This document shows, piece by piece, positions 32,550 through 41,900 of a stretch of DNA of 64,000 nt. The first letter of the stretch is position 1. The number at the start of each line of letters is the position of its first letter. Under the pieces are notes generated by a model, which worked only from the letters and a program-made list of their open reading frames with translations, was not told the origin of the DNA and searched no databases. Origin of the DNA: JAUWVG01 sp964633715 (GTDB lineage: Bacteria > Acidobacteriota > Aminicenantia > Aminicenantales > Aminicenantaceae); the NCBI GenBank assembly GCA_964633715.1, contig CAZWHQ010000005.1, positions 1-64,000 on the forward strand, read 5' to 3'. The position numbers were made by a program, and so were the translations under genes.

Positions 32550-33215
32550 TTATCCGAGGGCGTCAAAAATTCTTTGGGTGAGTTTGAAATGTTTTTTTGC
32601 GGCTTTATTCAGAATCTCAGAACCGTGTGTTTTGACTAATTCAACGCCCACTTCCTCAGACCTCGGTGAGGAACCCCTTGGAATATCAATGCCAAATTCC
32701 CGAGACAAAAAATCCATACGTCTTAAAAATTCGGCTCGTGCAAGAATAGAGGCCGCGGCCACTGCCATATCTTCCTCAGCCCGAGGCATCTGAATGAGTT
32801 CGATATTCTTTCCTTTTGTCATTAGAGCACTGTTCACAAAACGCTCATCTCCAAATTGATCTGTAATCGCAAGAGAACATGGGACGACTTCCAGTATATT
32901 TTCAATTGCCCTTGAATGCGCCCATGCTAGCAGTTTGTTAAGATTCTTGAATTTTGTATAGAGTTCATTATATTTTTCAGGTCCAATAACAACCAGAGAG
33001 TGTTCGTACTCTTCTCTGATAAGCTCAGATAATTTTTTTGCCCTGTGATCGGTGACCCTTTTGCTGTCTTTGACTCCTAATTCCAGCAGCACTTTCTTCT
33101 GATTATCGGGGACAAAAACACCGGCCACCACAAGCGGGCCAAAATAATCCCCTTTTCCCGACTCATCTGTCCCGATATGCCCGTCTTGTTCCGCAAAGAG
33201 GTGTGTTTGCTTCAT
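32550..33215 (-). CDS. rnhC: Ribonuclease HIII lacking the N-terminal TBP-like domain
   Basis: A 221-aa RNase H that cleaves RNA in RNA/DNA hybrids. GTDESGKGDYFGPLVVAG is the RNase HIII (not HII) signature and supplies the first catalytic Asp-Glu pair. NLNKLLAWAHSRAIENIL is another HIII block, and ITDQFGDE and RAEEDMAVAAASILAR hold further acidic residues. Typical RNase HIII is about 300 residues with an N-terminal substrate-binding domain. Here only 8 residues precede the signature, so that domain is absent. Translation is coupled to the CoA transferase by a 4-base overlap; there is no Shine-Dalgarno. Confidence 0.88.
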   Translation of the reverse strand: MKQTHLFAEQDGHIGTDESGKGDYFGPLVVAGVFVPDNQKKVLLELGVKDSKRVTDHRAKKLSELIREEYEHSLVVIGPEKYNELYTKFKNLNKLLAWAHSRAIENILEVVPCSLAITDQFGDERFVNSALMTKGKNIELIQMPRAEEDMAVAAASILARAEFLRRMDFLSREFGIDIPRGSSPRSEEVGVELVKTHGSEILNKAAKKHFKLTQRIFDALG

Positions 33216-34510
33216 CGGAGAAGATTTCTGTTTTTTGCTTCTTTGATCAAATCATCCCTGAAATCGGGATGTGCGATATTTATCAGAGCTTTTGTTCTTT
33301 CCAGCAGGTTTTTCCCGTGCAAATAGGCTACCCCATATTCCGTTATAATGTATTTGACATCAGCCCGCGTTGTAACCACTCCGGCACCCTGTTTTAAATA
33401 CGGGACTATCCTCGACATTTTCCCCTGCTTGGCTGTCGAAGGAAGAGCGATGATGGGTTTTCCCCCTTTTGAGTGGGCCGCTCCTCGAATAAAGTCCACC
33501 TGTCCGCCGAATCCACTGTAAATATAGGTCCCAATCGAATCCGAGCACACCTGCCCCGAAATATCTATCTCTACAGCAGAATTGATAGCCACCATTTTTT
33601 CATTTTGCGAGACATTAAAGGGATGATTGGTGTAGTCCGTTGGATGGGCTTCGAAAATGGGATTATTATTAGCATATTCATACATTTTTTTAGAACCCAG
33701 CATGAATGTCAAAATCACCTTATTGGGATGAAATGTTTTTTTGGAACCGGTTATAATGCCAGATTCTATGGCCTCTATGACACCATCCGAAACCATTTCC
33801 GTATGAACACCCAGTTCCATTTTTCCTTCTAAAGCCGAAAGCACGGCATCAGGAATACCTCCGATTCCCAGCTGAAGAGTGGAGCCCTCCTCAATAAGAT
33901 TTGCAATAAAATGTCCGATTTTCCGCTCCACTTCGGTAAAAGGTTTTTTTTCGAGCTCTGGCAGATCCTCTGAGATTTCCACAATTTTATCTACTCTAGA
34001 AGCATGCACAAAAGAATCTCCCAGAATTCGCGGCATCTTATCGTTAACCTGAGCAACCACAATATTCGCTTTTTCTATGGCCGCTTTTGTGGCCAAAACT
34101 TCAACCCCTAAACTCATGAATCCGTGTTCATCAGGCGGAGAAGTGTGGATTAAAGCCACATCCAATGGCATTTGACCGGAATAGAACAGGTTGGGGATCT
34201 GATGCAGAAAAATCGGTATATAATCAGCCCGTCCTTCATTAATAGCCTGCCTATCTGCTGGACCTACAAATAAAGAATTGTGACGAAAATGTCCAAACAT
34301 TTCCCGCCCCGAAAGCGGATCTTTGCCGACAAGGAGAACATGAACGAGTTCAACATCCTTCAGATTTTCCTTCCTGGATGCTAAGGCTTTCATCAAGGCA
34401 AAAGGCGTGGCTGCATTTCCGCTGATATAGACACGATCTCCACTCTTAATATCTGAAACAGCAACTTCTGCTGAAACGAGTTTTTTCTTGTAATCATCGA
34501 CCCAAGGCAT
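33212..34510 (-). CDS. Acetyl-CoA hydrolase/4-hydroxybutyrate-type CoA transferase
   Basis: A 432-aa family I CoA transferase of the Cat2/AbfT group. The glycine-rich GIGGIPDAVLSAL and the catalytic Glu in VHTEMVSDG (the residue that forms the glutamyl-CoA intermediate) are present. SGFGGQVDFIRGA lies toward the C-terminus. It moves CoA between acetate and another short-chain acid. The donor acid is not predictable; 4-hydroxybutyrate, butyrate and propionate are all possible. Its place after nfnAB suggests a fermentation end-step. Confidence 0.87.
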   Translation of the reverse strand: MPWVDDYKKKLVSAEVAVSDIKSGDRVYISGNAATPFALMKALASRKENLKDVELVHVLLVGKDPLSGREMFGHFRHNSLFVGPADRQAINEGRADYIPIFLHQIPNLFYSGQMPLDVALIHTSPPDEHGFMSLGVEVLATKAAIEKANIVVAQVNDKMPRILGDSFVHASRVDKIVEISEDLPELEKKPFTEVERKIGHFIANLIEEGSTLQLGIGGIPDAVLSALEGKMELGVHTEMVSDGVIEAIESGIITGSKKTFHPNKVILTFMLGSKKMYEYANNNPIFEAHPTDYTNHPFNVSQNEKMVAINSAVEIDISGQVCSDSIGTYIYSGFGGQVDFIRGAAHSKGGKPIIALPSTAKQGKMSRIVPYLKQGAGVVTTRADVKYIITEYGVAYLHGKNLLERTKALINIAHPDFRDDLIKEAKNRNLLR

Positions 34511-34546
34511 TTTTTCCCTCTCGAAGTTTTTCTATAAAAACTGGTA

Positions 34547-36082
34547 TTATTTCTTCGTTTTTGATTGTTTTTTCCGGACCTTTTTTGTGGATAAATACTT
34601 ATCGATTTCTTTTCCCGCAATCCTGGCATCACCCATAGCCAGAATAACCGTTGCACCGCCGCGAATGATGTCTCCACCTGCAAAAACTCCCTCCATACTT
34701 GTAGCCATGGTCTCCCAATCCACCTCGACATTCCCCCATCTGCCAACCTTGAGTTCCGGCGTGGTTTGTGGGATGAGAGGATTGGGACTGTTTCCAATGG
34801 CCACGACAGCCAGATCACAGTCCATGATGAATTCCGAACCTTCAATAGGTATAGGACGGCGGCGGCCTGATGAATCCGGCTCTCCCAGCTCCATCTTGAG
34901 ACATTCCATGGCTTTCAATTTTCCCGTGTCGTCTCCGATAAATTTTGTTGGAGTAGTCAGGAAGTGAAATTTTATCCCTTCTTCTTCGGCATGATGGACC
35001 TCTTCGACCCTCGCCGGCATCTCAACTCTTGAACGGCGGTAGACGATTGTCGATGTGTCGGCACCCAGCCTCTTGGCTGTCCGCACTGAATCCATGGCCA
35101 CGTTTCCTCCACCGAGCACTATCGCATTTTTTGACGGAAACACAGGTGTGTCATACTCTGGAAAAGCATAGGCCTTCATGAGGTTAACACGAGTGAGATA
35201 TTCGTTAGCCGAGTAGACACCGATTAAATTTTCTCCCGGAATCCGCATAAAATTGGGCAGTCCGGCTCCTGTTCCTACAAAAAAGGCATCATAGCCATCT
35301 TTTTTTAAATCTTCCATAGTGGCCGTCATGCCAACGACAAAGTTTGTTTTGATCTCCACCCCTAATTTCTCAAGGTAGGCAACTTCAGCTTCTAGGATTT
35401 TTTTGGGCAACCGAAATTCAGGAATACCATAGACCAAAACACCCCCAGCGACATGGAGGGCTTCAAATATTGTGACTTTGTGGCCTTTTCTCGCCAAATC
35501 ACCTGCAACCGTTAAACCGGCCGGACCGGCACCGAGTATCGCCACCTTTTTCCCAGTTGGAGGCGGCAACTCAGGGATAAACATTTCACCCTGCTCACGT
35601 TCATAGTCGGCAATGAAGCGCTCCAAATTCCCGATGGCCACAGGAATTCCCGTACTTTTCTTCATTGTGCACACATCCTCACACTGTGTCTCCTGAGGAC
35701 AGACACGTCCGCAAATCGCTGGGAGGCTGTTTGTCTCTTTAAGGATACGTACACTCTTTTCGAAATCGCCGATTTCAATGAACTTGATAAAGGAGGGGAT
35801 ATCGATCCCCACTGGACAACCCATCACACACTGAGGATTGGCACAATCCATACATCGCTGGGCTTCCTCCTGAGCTGTCTTTAAATCCAAACCAAGGTTC
35901 ACTTCATTAAAATCTTTATTGCGCACTTCGGGATCCCTTTCGGGCATCTTTTTTCGAACTTGCTTCATCCTTTCCTTAACATGAATGGATTTTCGCAGTT
36001 TCTTTCGCCACTCAAGATTGAATCCGGCTCTGAGCTTTTCTTTAAGCTCCTGCGGCATTTGTTTTTTGTTTTCCGTCATCAT
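34547..36082 (-). CDS. nfnB: NfnB/GltA-like subunit of NADH-dependent ferredoxin:NADP oxidoreductase
   Basis: A 511-aa flavoprotein related to the small subunit of glutamate synthase. N-terminal Cys pairs for two [4Fe-4S] clusters (CMDCANPQCVMGCPVG, then CGRVCPQETQCEDVC), FAD loop ILGAGPAGLTVAG, NADPH-binding VLGGGNVAMDSVRTAKRLGA. There is no large glutamate-synthase subunit, and nfnA lies immediately upstream, so Nfn rather than GltD is the likely role. In Nfn, FAD here bifurcates electrons from NADPH to ferredoxin and NAD, or the reverse. A Lys-rich tail ends the protein. Confidence 0.88.
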   Translation of the reverse strand: MMTENKKQMPQELKEKLRAGFNLEWRKKLRKSIHVKERMKQVRKKMPERDPEVRNKDFNEVNLGLDLKTAQEEAQRCMDCANPQCVMGCPVGIDIPSFIKFIEIGDFEKSVRILKETNSLPAICGRVCPQETQCEDVCTMKKSTGIPVAIGNLERFIADYEREQGEMFIPELPPPTGKKVAILGAGPAGLTVAGDLARKGHKVTIFEALHVAGGVLVYGIPEFRLPKKILEAEVAYLEKLGVEIKTNFVVGMTATMEDLKKDGYDAFFVGTGAGLPNFMRIPGENLIGVYSANEYLTRVNLMKAYAFPEYDTPVFPSKNAIVLGGGNVAMDSVRTAKRLGADTSTIVYRRSRVEMPARVEEVHHAEEEGIKFHFLTTPTKFIGDDTGKLKAMECLKMELGEPDSSGRRRPIPIEGSEFIMDCDLAVVAIGNSPNPLIPQTTPELKVGRWGNVEVDWETMATSMEGVFAGGDIIRGGATVILAMGDARIAGKEIDKYLSTKKVRKKQSKTKK

Positions 36083-36104
36083 TCACTCTTTATTTTTTTA
36101 CTTC

Positions 36105-36935
36105 TTAAGGAAAAGTTTTCCTTTCCCAATCATTGAGAGATTGGATTTCATCGTCAAAATAGGATTTTCTTCGGATAAAAAGCTCTTCCCAGTCAACAAG
36201 ATGACCATCAAAATCAGGTCCATCAACACAGGCAAATTTAGTTTTTCCATCCACAGTCACGCGGCATGCTCCACACATCCCTGTCCCATCAACCATAATG
36301 GGATTCAGACTGACCATAGTTTTTATACCTTTCGACCGCGTGGCTTGGGAACACGTATACATCAGATAGGTACAGCCGATAGAAACGACTCTGTCGATTT
36401 TTTCTTTTTTCACGATAGTGTTCAAAACATCAGGCACATAATCCTTACAGTTATAAAAATCATCTCTGGCAGAAACAAAGAACTCATCACAGACAGCTCT
36501 CAGTTTTTCTTCCCAGTAGAGGAGGTAATTGGCCTTGACATCAAGCAGGCAAATCACCTTGTTCCCGGCTTTTTTCATAGCTCGTGCAATGGGATAGATG
36601 GCAGAAATTCCAAAACAGCCCCCTACACAGACAACTGTTCCAAACTGTTGGACATCGGACACGTTCCCTAACGGACCCACAAATACCGGGACTTCATCCC
36701 CCTCTTCAAGCAGAGACAGTTTGTGGGTGGATGTACCGACAACAATAAACACAACGGTGACCGAACCTTTGTCCTCATCCCAATCGCCGATGGTCAGAGG
36801 AATCCGTTCCCCAAATTCATCAGGCATAATTATGACAAACTGACCGGGTTTGCACTTTTTGGCAATTTCCGGGGCTTCAATTTCGATGAGATGGACGTTT
36901 GGGACCAACCGCTTCCTTTGAAGTATTTTTGGCAT
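36105..36935 (-). CDS. nfnA: NfnA-like FAD/NAD-binding, [2Fe-2S] subunit
   Basis: A 276-aa protein of the ferredoxin reductase/dihydroorotate dehydrogenase electron-transfer family. FAD-binding barrel with PGQFVIIMPDEFGERIPLT, NAD domain with VVCVGGCFGISAIYPIARA, and a C-terminal cluster motif CGACRVTVDGKTKFAC followed by GPDFDGHLVDW. It supplies the NAD(H) site of the NfnAB complex. AGAGGA precedes the ATG by six bases. Two bases separate it from the nuoG-like gene and 22 from nfnB, so all are co-transcribed. Confidence 0.88.
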   Translation of the reverse strand: MPKILQRKRLVPNVHLIEIEAPEIAKKCKPGQFVIIMPDEFGERIPLTIGDWDEDKGSVTVVFIVVGTSTHKLSLLEEGDEVPVFVGPLGNVSDVQQFGTVVCVGGCFGISAIYPIARAMKKAGNKVICLLDVKANYLLYWEEKLRAVCDEFFVSARDDFYNCKDYVPDVLNTIVKKEKIDRVVSIGCTYLMYTCSQATRSKGIKTMVSLNPIMVDGTGMCGACRVTVDGKTKFACVDGPDFDGHLVDWEELFIRRKSYFDDEIQSLNDWERKTFP

Positions 36936-36937
36936 GA

Positions 36938-39499
36938 CTATCCTCTTTCAATTTTTACTGGAAATACCCGGATGGATTTAAATTTTTCAGAACCGAGTGC
37001 TTTGAGAATTGTATGATAAAATTTTTGATTTTCATTCCAGATAAAATTGGATTTGACTATCCCTTTGGTGACACTATTCGTCACTTTGACAAAACCGGAC
37101 ATCCTGCCCAGTTCAGACGATATCTTTACCCTGTCACCCTCTCCTAATCCCAGTTTTTTCGCATCCTCAGGACAGAGGGAAATCCACTCAGGATTTTTTA
37201 TCTTTCCCAGTCCCTTAGACACATGTCCAAGATATAAACTTCTGTAAGCATCCAAGTTGTAATCATTCAACATAAGAAAAGGATATCTCTTGCCAACTCC
37301 TCGTATGGGCGGCGAGAATTTTAGAGGGAAAAATCTGGCAAATTCTTTCTTTTGCTCCTGGACAAAAATTTCCTTGCCTTTTGCCAGATCTTCTGGAGAG
37401 GCTTTTTTAAATCCAAAATTGTTCTTTTGGATTTCCTTCATGATGTTGGCAGATTTTTTATAGTTGAAACTTGAAAGCTTCATCCGCTTTGCAAGTTGCG
37501 CAAAGATCCACCAATCCGGTTTAGAATTTCCTATGAATTCGATGGCCGGAACAGACCTTTGAATTCTTCCCTCAATATTGACATAGGTGCCGTCCACTTC
37601 GGCAAATGAAGCTGCAGGCAAGACCACATCAGCTTTCAAAGAAAGTTCATTTTCATAGAGACCTTGAAAAACTATAAATTCGGTCTTTTTCTTTTTACTC
37701 CATGGAAAAGAGCCCATGGCATAGAGAGCTTTAATCCGCCCATCTTCAACGGCGTGTTGGATATCGCCGATTGTCTTATTCTTTGGAATAACAAGATGGG
37801 TCAGCTCAAAATATCCTCTTTGATTGTTTTCCAATCCAAGAGGATAAAGCTGCCCGGATGTTAAAAGAGCGAGGTTTTGGAGGGCCAAACTTCCCATATT
37901 CTGCCGGCTCAGTAAATTCAGCTCCATTCCGAACAGAAAGGCGACAGGCCCCTCTTCGAGAAGAGATGAAGCCGTCTCAGTCAATTGATTTTCCCTTATC
38001 CCTGTCCAGGCTTCCAGGTCCTTTATTGACAGCTTGTCCAGGGATTTAAGAAGTGACTCATATCCCTCGATAGACTGAAAATTTGAGATCTCTTCCTGTT
38101 CTAAAACGTTCTTCAACAGAAAACCGAGCAACTGTTCTTCACTTCCGGCTTTGTTTTTCAGCCAATGTGTAGCAAATCGAGTAGAGGGAAGTCCGGTCGG
38201 ACTCACAACGATAAGATTGGCCCCTTTCTTGACAGCTTCCAGCACCTCAACCCAAACAATCGGAAACGAGGCCGACAATTCCGTTCCCACAAGAAATATG
38301 GTTCTCGCCTTGGCGATGTCTTTTATTCTGAAATTCAAAGAAGACAGCCAAGAGTCATCCTGAGAGAGGGATGAATAGATGGATTCCCGAGCAAATCCTA
38401 GAGAATCCGTGACATTTTTAGTCTTGAGGGCCTCCTTAGCAAACTTCCTGCCCACATAAATGTCTTCACATGACATCTGAGGCGAATCGATCAGGGCTAT
38501 CTCACTGCCTTTGTACGATTTGAGTTTTCGAGCAACAAAATCAAGAGCCTCATCCCAACCGACATCTTCCAAGTCTTTTCCCTTCCGGATTTTTGGACTA
38601 TTGATCCTTTTAGCCGTATAGACGACATCTTTCGAAATAAATCGTCCCTTCACACAAGCTTGACCCCGATTTAAAGAGCTGCCATTAGCGGGACGTGTAC
38701 TCAACATCCGGCCCTCTTTTAAATCCACATCCAGGACACATTCTATCCCACAAAAAGGACAAATTGTTTTGGATGCCCCATCAGGGAGGGTCTCATATCT
38801 TAATGTCCTTTCGGTCAAAGCTCCGGTCGGGCATATATCCACACATGCGCCACAGAACTGGCAACCTGCCTCCTCAAGTGTTTTATCGAAGACTGTACCG
38901 ATCACTTCGTTTGATCCTCTATGTACAAATGAAATGGCTGAAGCTCCCCGCACCTCATGACATACTCGCACACATCGTCCGCAGAGAATACAAAGATTAT
39001 AGTTGCGGTCGAAAAAAGGATCTTTTTTCTTGACCTCAAAATCTCTGTAAAGGGCTGGAAAATGGACGTTTTCTATCTCCAGAACTTTAACGACATCCTG
39101 AAGATCGCATCGCCCATTGTTCGGACACAGGACACAGCCCGTAGTCTCTCCAACTTTTCTTATGGTGGATTTGTAGTTATCGCAGTCCTGTTTTTCCGAA
39201 CAGATGAGACAAGAGCTGGGATGCTCAGAGAGAATAAGCTCTAAAATTTGCTGACGCAGTTTTTTGAGCTGAGGAGTGTCGGTTTTGATGTTCATCCCTT
39301 CTTCTGCGTATGTCCCACAGGACGGAGGGAATCCCCTGCGGCCTTCGATTTCAACAAGACAGAGACGGCAACCGGAGAAAGGAGTCAACCGGTCAAAATC
39401 ACACAGGCTAGGAATGGTGATACCATTTTTTTGGGCCAGATGGAGAATTGTCGGTCTGCCTTCGAATTCGATTTCTTTGCCGTTTAAAACAAGTTTCAT
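36938..39499 (-). CDS. NuoG/FdhA-like iron-sulfur molybdopterin-fold subunit
   Basis: An 853-aa protein. Order: [2Fe-2S] domain (Cys in CDFDRLTPFSGCRLC, residues about 33-48); a HPSSCLICSEKQDC His-Cys motif; an extra GCVLCPNNGRC Cys set; two [4Fe-4S] sets (CILCGRCVRVC, CQFCGACVDIC); then a CPFCGIEC cluster and the molybdopterin-oxidoreductase fold. Where formate dehydrogenases carry the Mo-binding Cys/Sec I see SLGFARESIYSSLS, without Cys, so it may not hold an active molybdenum site. The likely role is an electron-transfer subunit working with the neighbouring NuoE and NuoF proteins, possibly bifurcating (Bfu-like). Start: the ATG at 39497-39499 overlaps the nuoF stop by 4 bases. A longer in-frame form would add 37 Cys- and Lys-rich residues. 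Confidence 0.75.
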   Translation of the reverse strand: MKLVLNGKEIEFEGRPTILHLAQKNGITIPSLCDFDRLTPFSGCRLCLVEIEGRRGFPPSCGTYAEEGMNIKTDTPQLKKLRQQILELILSEHPSSCLICSEKQDCDNYKSTIRKVGETTGCVLCPNNGRCDLQDVVKVLEIENVHFPALYRDFEVKKKDPFFDRNYNLCILCGRCVRVCHEVRGASAISFVHRGSNEVIGTVFDKTLEEAGCQFCGACVDICPTGALTERTLRYETLPDGASKTICPFCGIECVLDVDLKEGRMLSTRPANGSSLNRGQACVKGRFISKDVVYTAKRINSPKIRKGKDLEDVGWDEALDFVARKLKSYKGSEIALIDSPQMSCEDIYVGRKFAKEALKTKNVTDSLGFARESIYSSLSQDDSWLSSLNFRIKDIAKARTIFLVGTELSASFPIVWVEVLEAVKKGANLIVVSPTGLPSTRFATHWLKNKAGSEEQLLGFLLKNVLEQEEISNFQSIEGYESLLKSLDKLSIKDLEAWTGIRENQLTETASSLLEEGPVAFLFGMELNLLSRQNMGSLALQNLALLTSGQLYPLGLENNQRGYFELTHLVIPKNKTIGDIQHAVEDGRIKALYAMGSFPWSKKKKTEFIVFQGLYENELSLKADVVLPAASFAEVDGTYVNIEGRIQRSVPAIEFIGNSKPDWWIFAQLAKRMKLSSFNYKKSANIMKEIQKNNFGFKKASPEDLAKGKEIFVQEQKKEFARFFPLKFSPPIRGVGKRYPFLMLNDYNLDAYRSLYLGHVSKGLGKIKNPEWISLCPEDAKKLGLGEGDRVKISSELGRMSGFVKVTNSVTKGIVKSNFIWNENQKFYHTILKALGSEKFKSIRVFPVKIERG

Positions 39500-41418
39500 T
39501 TTTTTACTCTTTTCGGAGAAGTCTTTTTCATCAATTTTTCTTTTTTTGCTCCGGTGTATTTGGAAACAGCACTCACTTTGGGTGGACAGACATCTAAACA
39601 TGCACCACATTTGATGCAGAGATTCTGGTCAATAAAATGAAGCTGCTTCCTTTCTCCCGATATGGCATTTACGGGACAGTTTTTCAAACAGAGGAGGCAG
39701 CCCACACATTTTTTGGGCTCGATATAATAGATGATAAGATCTTTACAAGCCAGTGCAGGGCAGCTTTTTTCCTTGATATGAGTTTCATATTCCTCGAGAA
39801 AATACTTCAAGGTCGTCAAAATGGGATTAGGAGCCGTCTGTCCCAAAGCACACAGAGAACCTGAGTTGATCGTTTTAGCCAAGTTCTTTAACTTATTTAT
39901 ATCCCCATCTTCTCCTCCTCCCTGGGTAATGCGGTTGAGGATTTCATACAATTGCCGTGTACCGATCCGGCATGGCACACATTTTCCACAGGATTCTTCC
40001 TGCGTGAATGTGAGAAAGTACTTGGCAATGTCGACCATACACGTGCTCTCATCCATGACAATCATTCCGCCCGAGCCCATGATCGAGCCGGCTTTCGCCA
40101 GGGTATCGTAATCGATAGGCAGGTTTAATTTTTCCGCTGGGATACATCCTCCAGAAGGCCCTCCGGTCTGGACAGCTTTGAACTTTTTATTGTCTTTGAT
40201 CCCTCCACCAATATCATAGATGATTTCTTTTAAAGAGATTCCCATGGGGACTTCGACAAGACCTGTATTGTTGATCTTCCCGACAAGAGAAAATATTTTT
40301 GTCCCTTTACTTCCCTTTGTTCCAATTTCGGCATACCAATCTGCTCCATTTCTTAAGATAGGAGCTATATTCGCCCAAGTTTCGACATTGTTGATATTGG
40401 TAGGTTTCCCCCATAAACCGCTCTGCGCAGGATAGGGAGGCCTCTGTCTTGGAAAAGCACGACGACCTTCTATCGAAGCCATCAGGGACGTTTCTTCTCC
40501 GGAAACAAAAGCACCGGCGCCTTCAATCACATGGATATCGAATTGAAATTCAGATCCCATAATCGAGGTCCCGAGAAAACCCTTCTCTTTTGCTTGTTTG
40601 ATCGCATTGGTCACATGGCGTACAGCAAGAGGATATTCCATTCGAACATAGATATATCCTTCTGTTGCTCCAATAGCATATGCGCCTATAGTCATGCCTT
40701 CGATCACACTGTGAGGATTTCCTTCCAACAGGCTCCTGTCCATGTAAGCGCCTGGATCTCCTTCATCCGCATTGCAAATGATGAATTTTTGTTGAGATTC
40801 TTCCCGGTAACAGATCTCCCACTTTTTGCCTGTAGGAAATCCAGCTCCGCCCCGTCCCCGTAATCCTGATTGGATGATATCTTCGATGACTTCCTCAGAT
40901 GTCATATTGAATAAGACCTTGCTCAAAGCCTGGTATCCATCCAATGCAACATAATCTTCAATTTTTGTGGGATCGATCTTGAAATTATTTTCCGTCAGCA
41001 GTCTTTTCTGTTTTTTGTAGAAAGGGATCTCTTTTTGTTCATTAATTTTTGCTTTGGATTTCACCTCTTCAAAAACCAGGGAGGGAATCGTCTTATTGTT
41101 CAGGAGTGTTTCTTCGACGATCTTCAGGATATCTTTTGGTTTGAGTTTTTTATAAAAGATCCCATCCGGATAAATGATCAGATTGGGCTCCATCTCACAG
41201 AACCCATGACAACCCGTGATCTTGACTTCGATCTTATTCTTAAGATTCTTTTTCAACAATTCCTGTTCCAGGGCTTCGATAACAGGCAAGGATCCACTGG
41301 CCTGTCCGCAGGTTCCTGAAGAAATCACGACCGTCTTGATATCCGAAGGACGGTTGGCCAACACTTCGCTCTTCCATTCCAACAATTGATTGGGATGACT
41401 AATTTTCTCCATGGTCAT
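39496..41418 (-). CDS. NuoF/HydB-like NADH-binding flavoprotein subunit
   Basis: A 640-aa subunit. N-terminal thioredoxin-like [2Fe-2S] domain (GTCGQASG, GCHGFCEMEP). FMN/NADH domain with RGRGGAGFPTGKKW and NADEGDPGAYMDRSLLEGNPH. SLBB domain. [4Fe-4S] site ESCGKCVPCRIGT plus a later Cys. C-terminal two-cluster ferredoxin domain (CVGCLLCLKNCPVNA, CIKCGACLDVCP) and a basic tail. It matches subunits of NAD-reducing, ferredoxin-linked hydrogenase-like complexes (HydB/HndC). ATGA overlaps with both neighbours show a tight operon. Confidence 0.88.
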   Translation of the reverse strand: MTMEKISHPNQLLEWKSEVLANRPSDIKTVVISSGTCGQASGSLPVIEALEQELLKKNLKNKIEVKITGCHGFCEMEPNLIIYPDGIFYKKLKPKDILKIVEETLLNNKTIPSLVFEEVKSKAKINEQKEIPFYKKQKRLLTENNFKIDPTKIEDYVALDGYQALSKVLFNMTSEEVIEDIIQSGLRGRGGAGFPTGKKWEICYREESQQKFIICNADEGDPGAYMDRSLLEGNPHSVIEGMTIGAYAIGATEGYIYVRMEYPLAVRHVTNAIKQAKEKGFLGTSIMGSEFQFDIHVIEGAGAFVSGEETSLMASIEGRRAFPRQRPPYPAQSGLWGKPTNINNVETWANIAPILRNGADWYAEIGTKGSKGTKIFSLVGKINNTGLVEVPMGISLKEIIYDIGGGIKDNKKFKAVQTGGPSGGCIPAEKLNLPIDYDTLAKAGSIMGSGGMIVMDESTCMVDIAKYFLTFTQEESCGKCVPCRIGTRQLYEILNRITQGGGEDGDINKLKNLAKTINSGSLCALGQTAPNPILTTLKYFLEEYETHIKEKSCPALACKDLIIYYIEPKKCVGCLLCLKNCPVNAISGERKQLHFIDQNLCIKCGACLDVCPPKVSAVSKYTGAKKEKLMKKTSPKRVKK

Positions 41419-41879
41419 GATTTTTCCTCTTTGTATTCTTTTAGGATGGGATCAATCTTGTTCAGGCTGATATGGGAATAATATTTCTCATCCACGACCA
41501 CCACAGGACCAATAGCACAACAACCAATACAGTTGACAGTCTCAAGAGTGAATTTATCGTCCGCCGTTGTCTCTCCCACCTTCACATCCAGTTTTCGCTC
41601 AATCTCTTCAACAATCTGCGGAGCTCCCCTGACATGACAAGCTGTTCCCATACAGACTGTCAGAACATGCTCACCCTTTGGTGTAAGGCTGAAAGCATTG
41701 TAGAATGTCAGGACGCCATATATTTCACTTTCTGAAATTTTCAAGTGTTTAGAAATAGCCGACAGGGCTTCAGGAGGGATGTAACCATATTCAAATTGAA
41801 CATTATGAAGAATATGGATCAGTTCTTTTTGATCTGTCCTTGAATTTTCAATAATTTTCTCAAGTTTTTCATTGTCCAT
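41415..41879 (-). CDS. NuoE/HydC-like [2Fe-2S] subunit
   Basis: A 154-aa thioredoxin-like protein with the four-Cys site CMGTAC plus NCIGCC. The N-terminal helical part is LIHILHNVQFEYGYIPPEA, typical of NuoE. It passes electrons to or from the NuoF-like subunit. The ATG at 41877-41879 has GGTGAG about seven bases upstream. An in-frame GTG four codons earlier lacks such a signal. It follows the AlaDH-like gene by 21 bases. Confidence 0.9.
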   Translation of the reverse strand: MDNEKLEKIIENSRTDQKELIHILHNVQFEYGYIPPEALSAISKHLKISESEIYGVLTFYNAFSLTPKGEHVLTVCMGTACHVRGAPQIVEEIERKLDVKVGETTADDKFTLETVNCIGCCAIGPVVVVDEKYYSHISLNKIDPILKEYKEEKS

Positions 41880-41900
41880 GCTTAAACTCACCAGCTTTTA

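Noticed and set aside
34547..36082. Glutamate synthase small subunit (GltD) for the flavoprotein
   Set aside because: No large glutamate synthase subunit nearby, and an NfnA-type gene lies directly upstream, so NfnB fits better.
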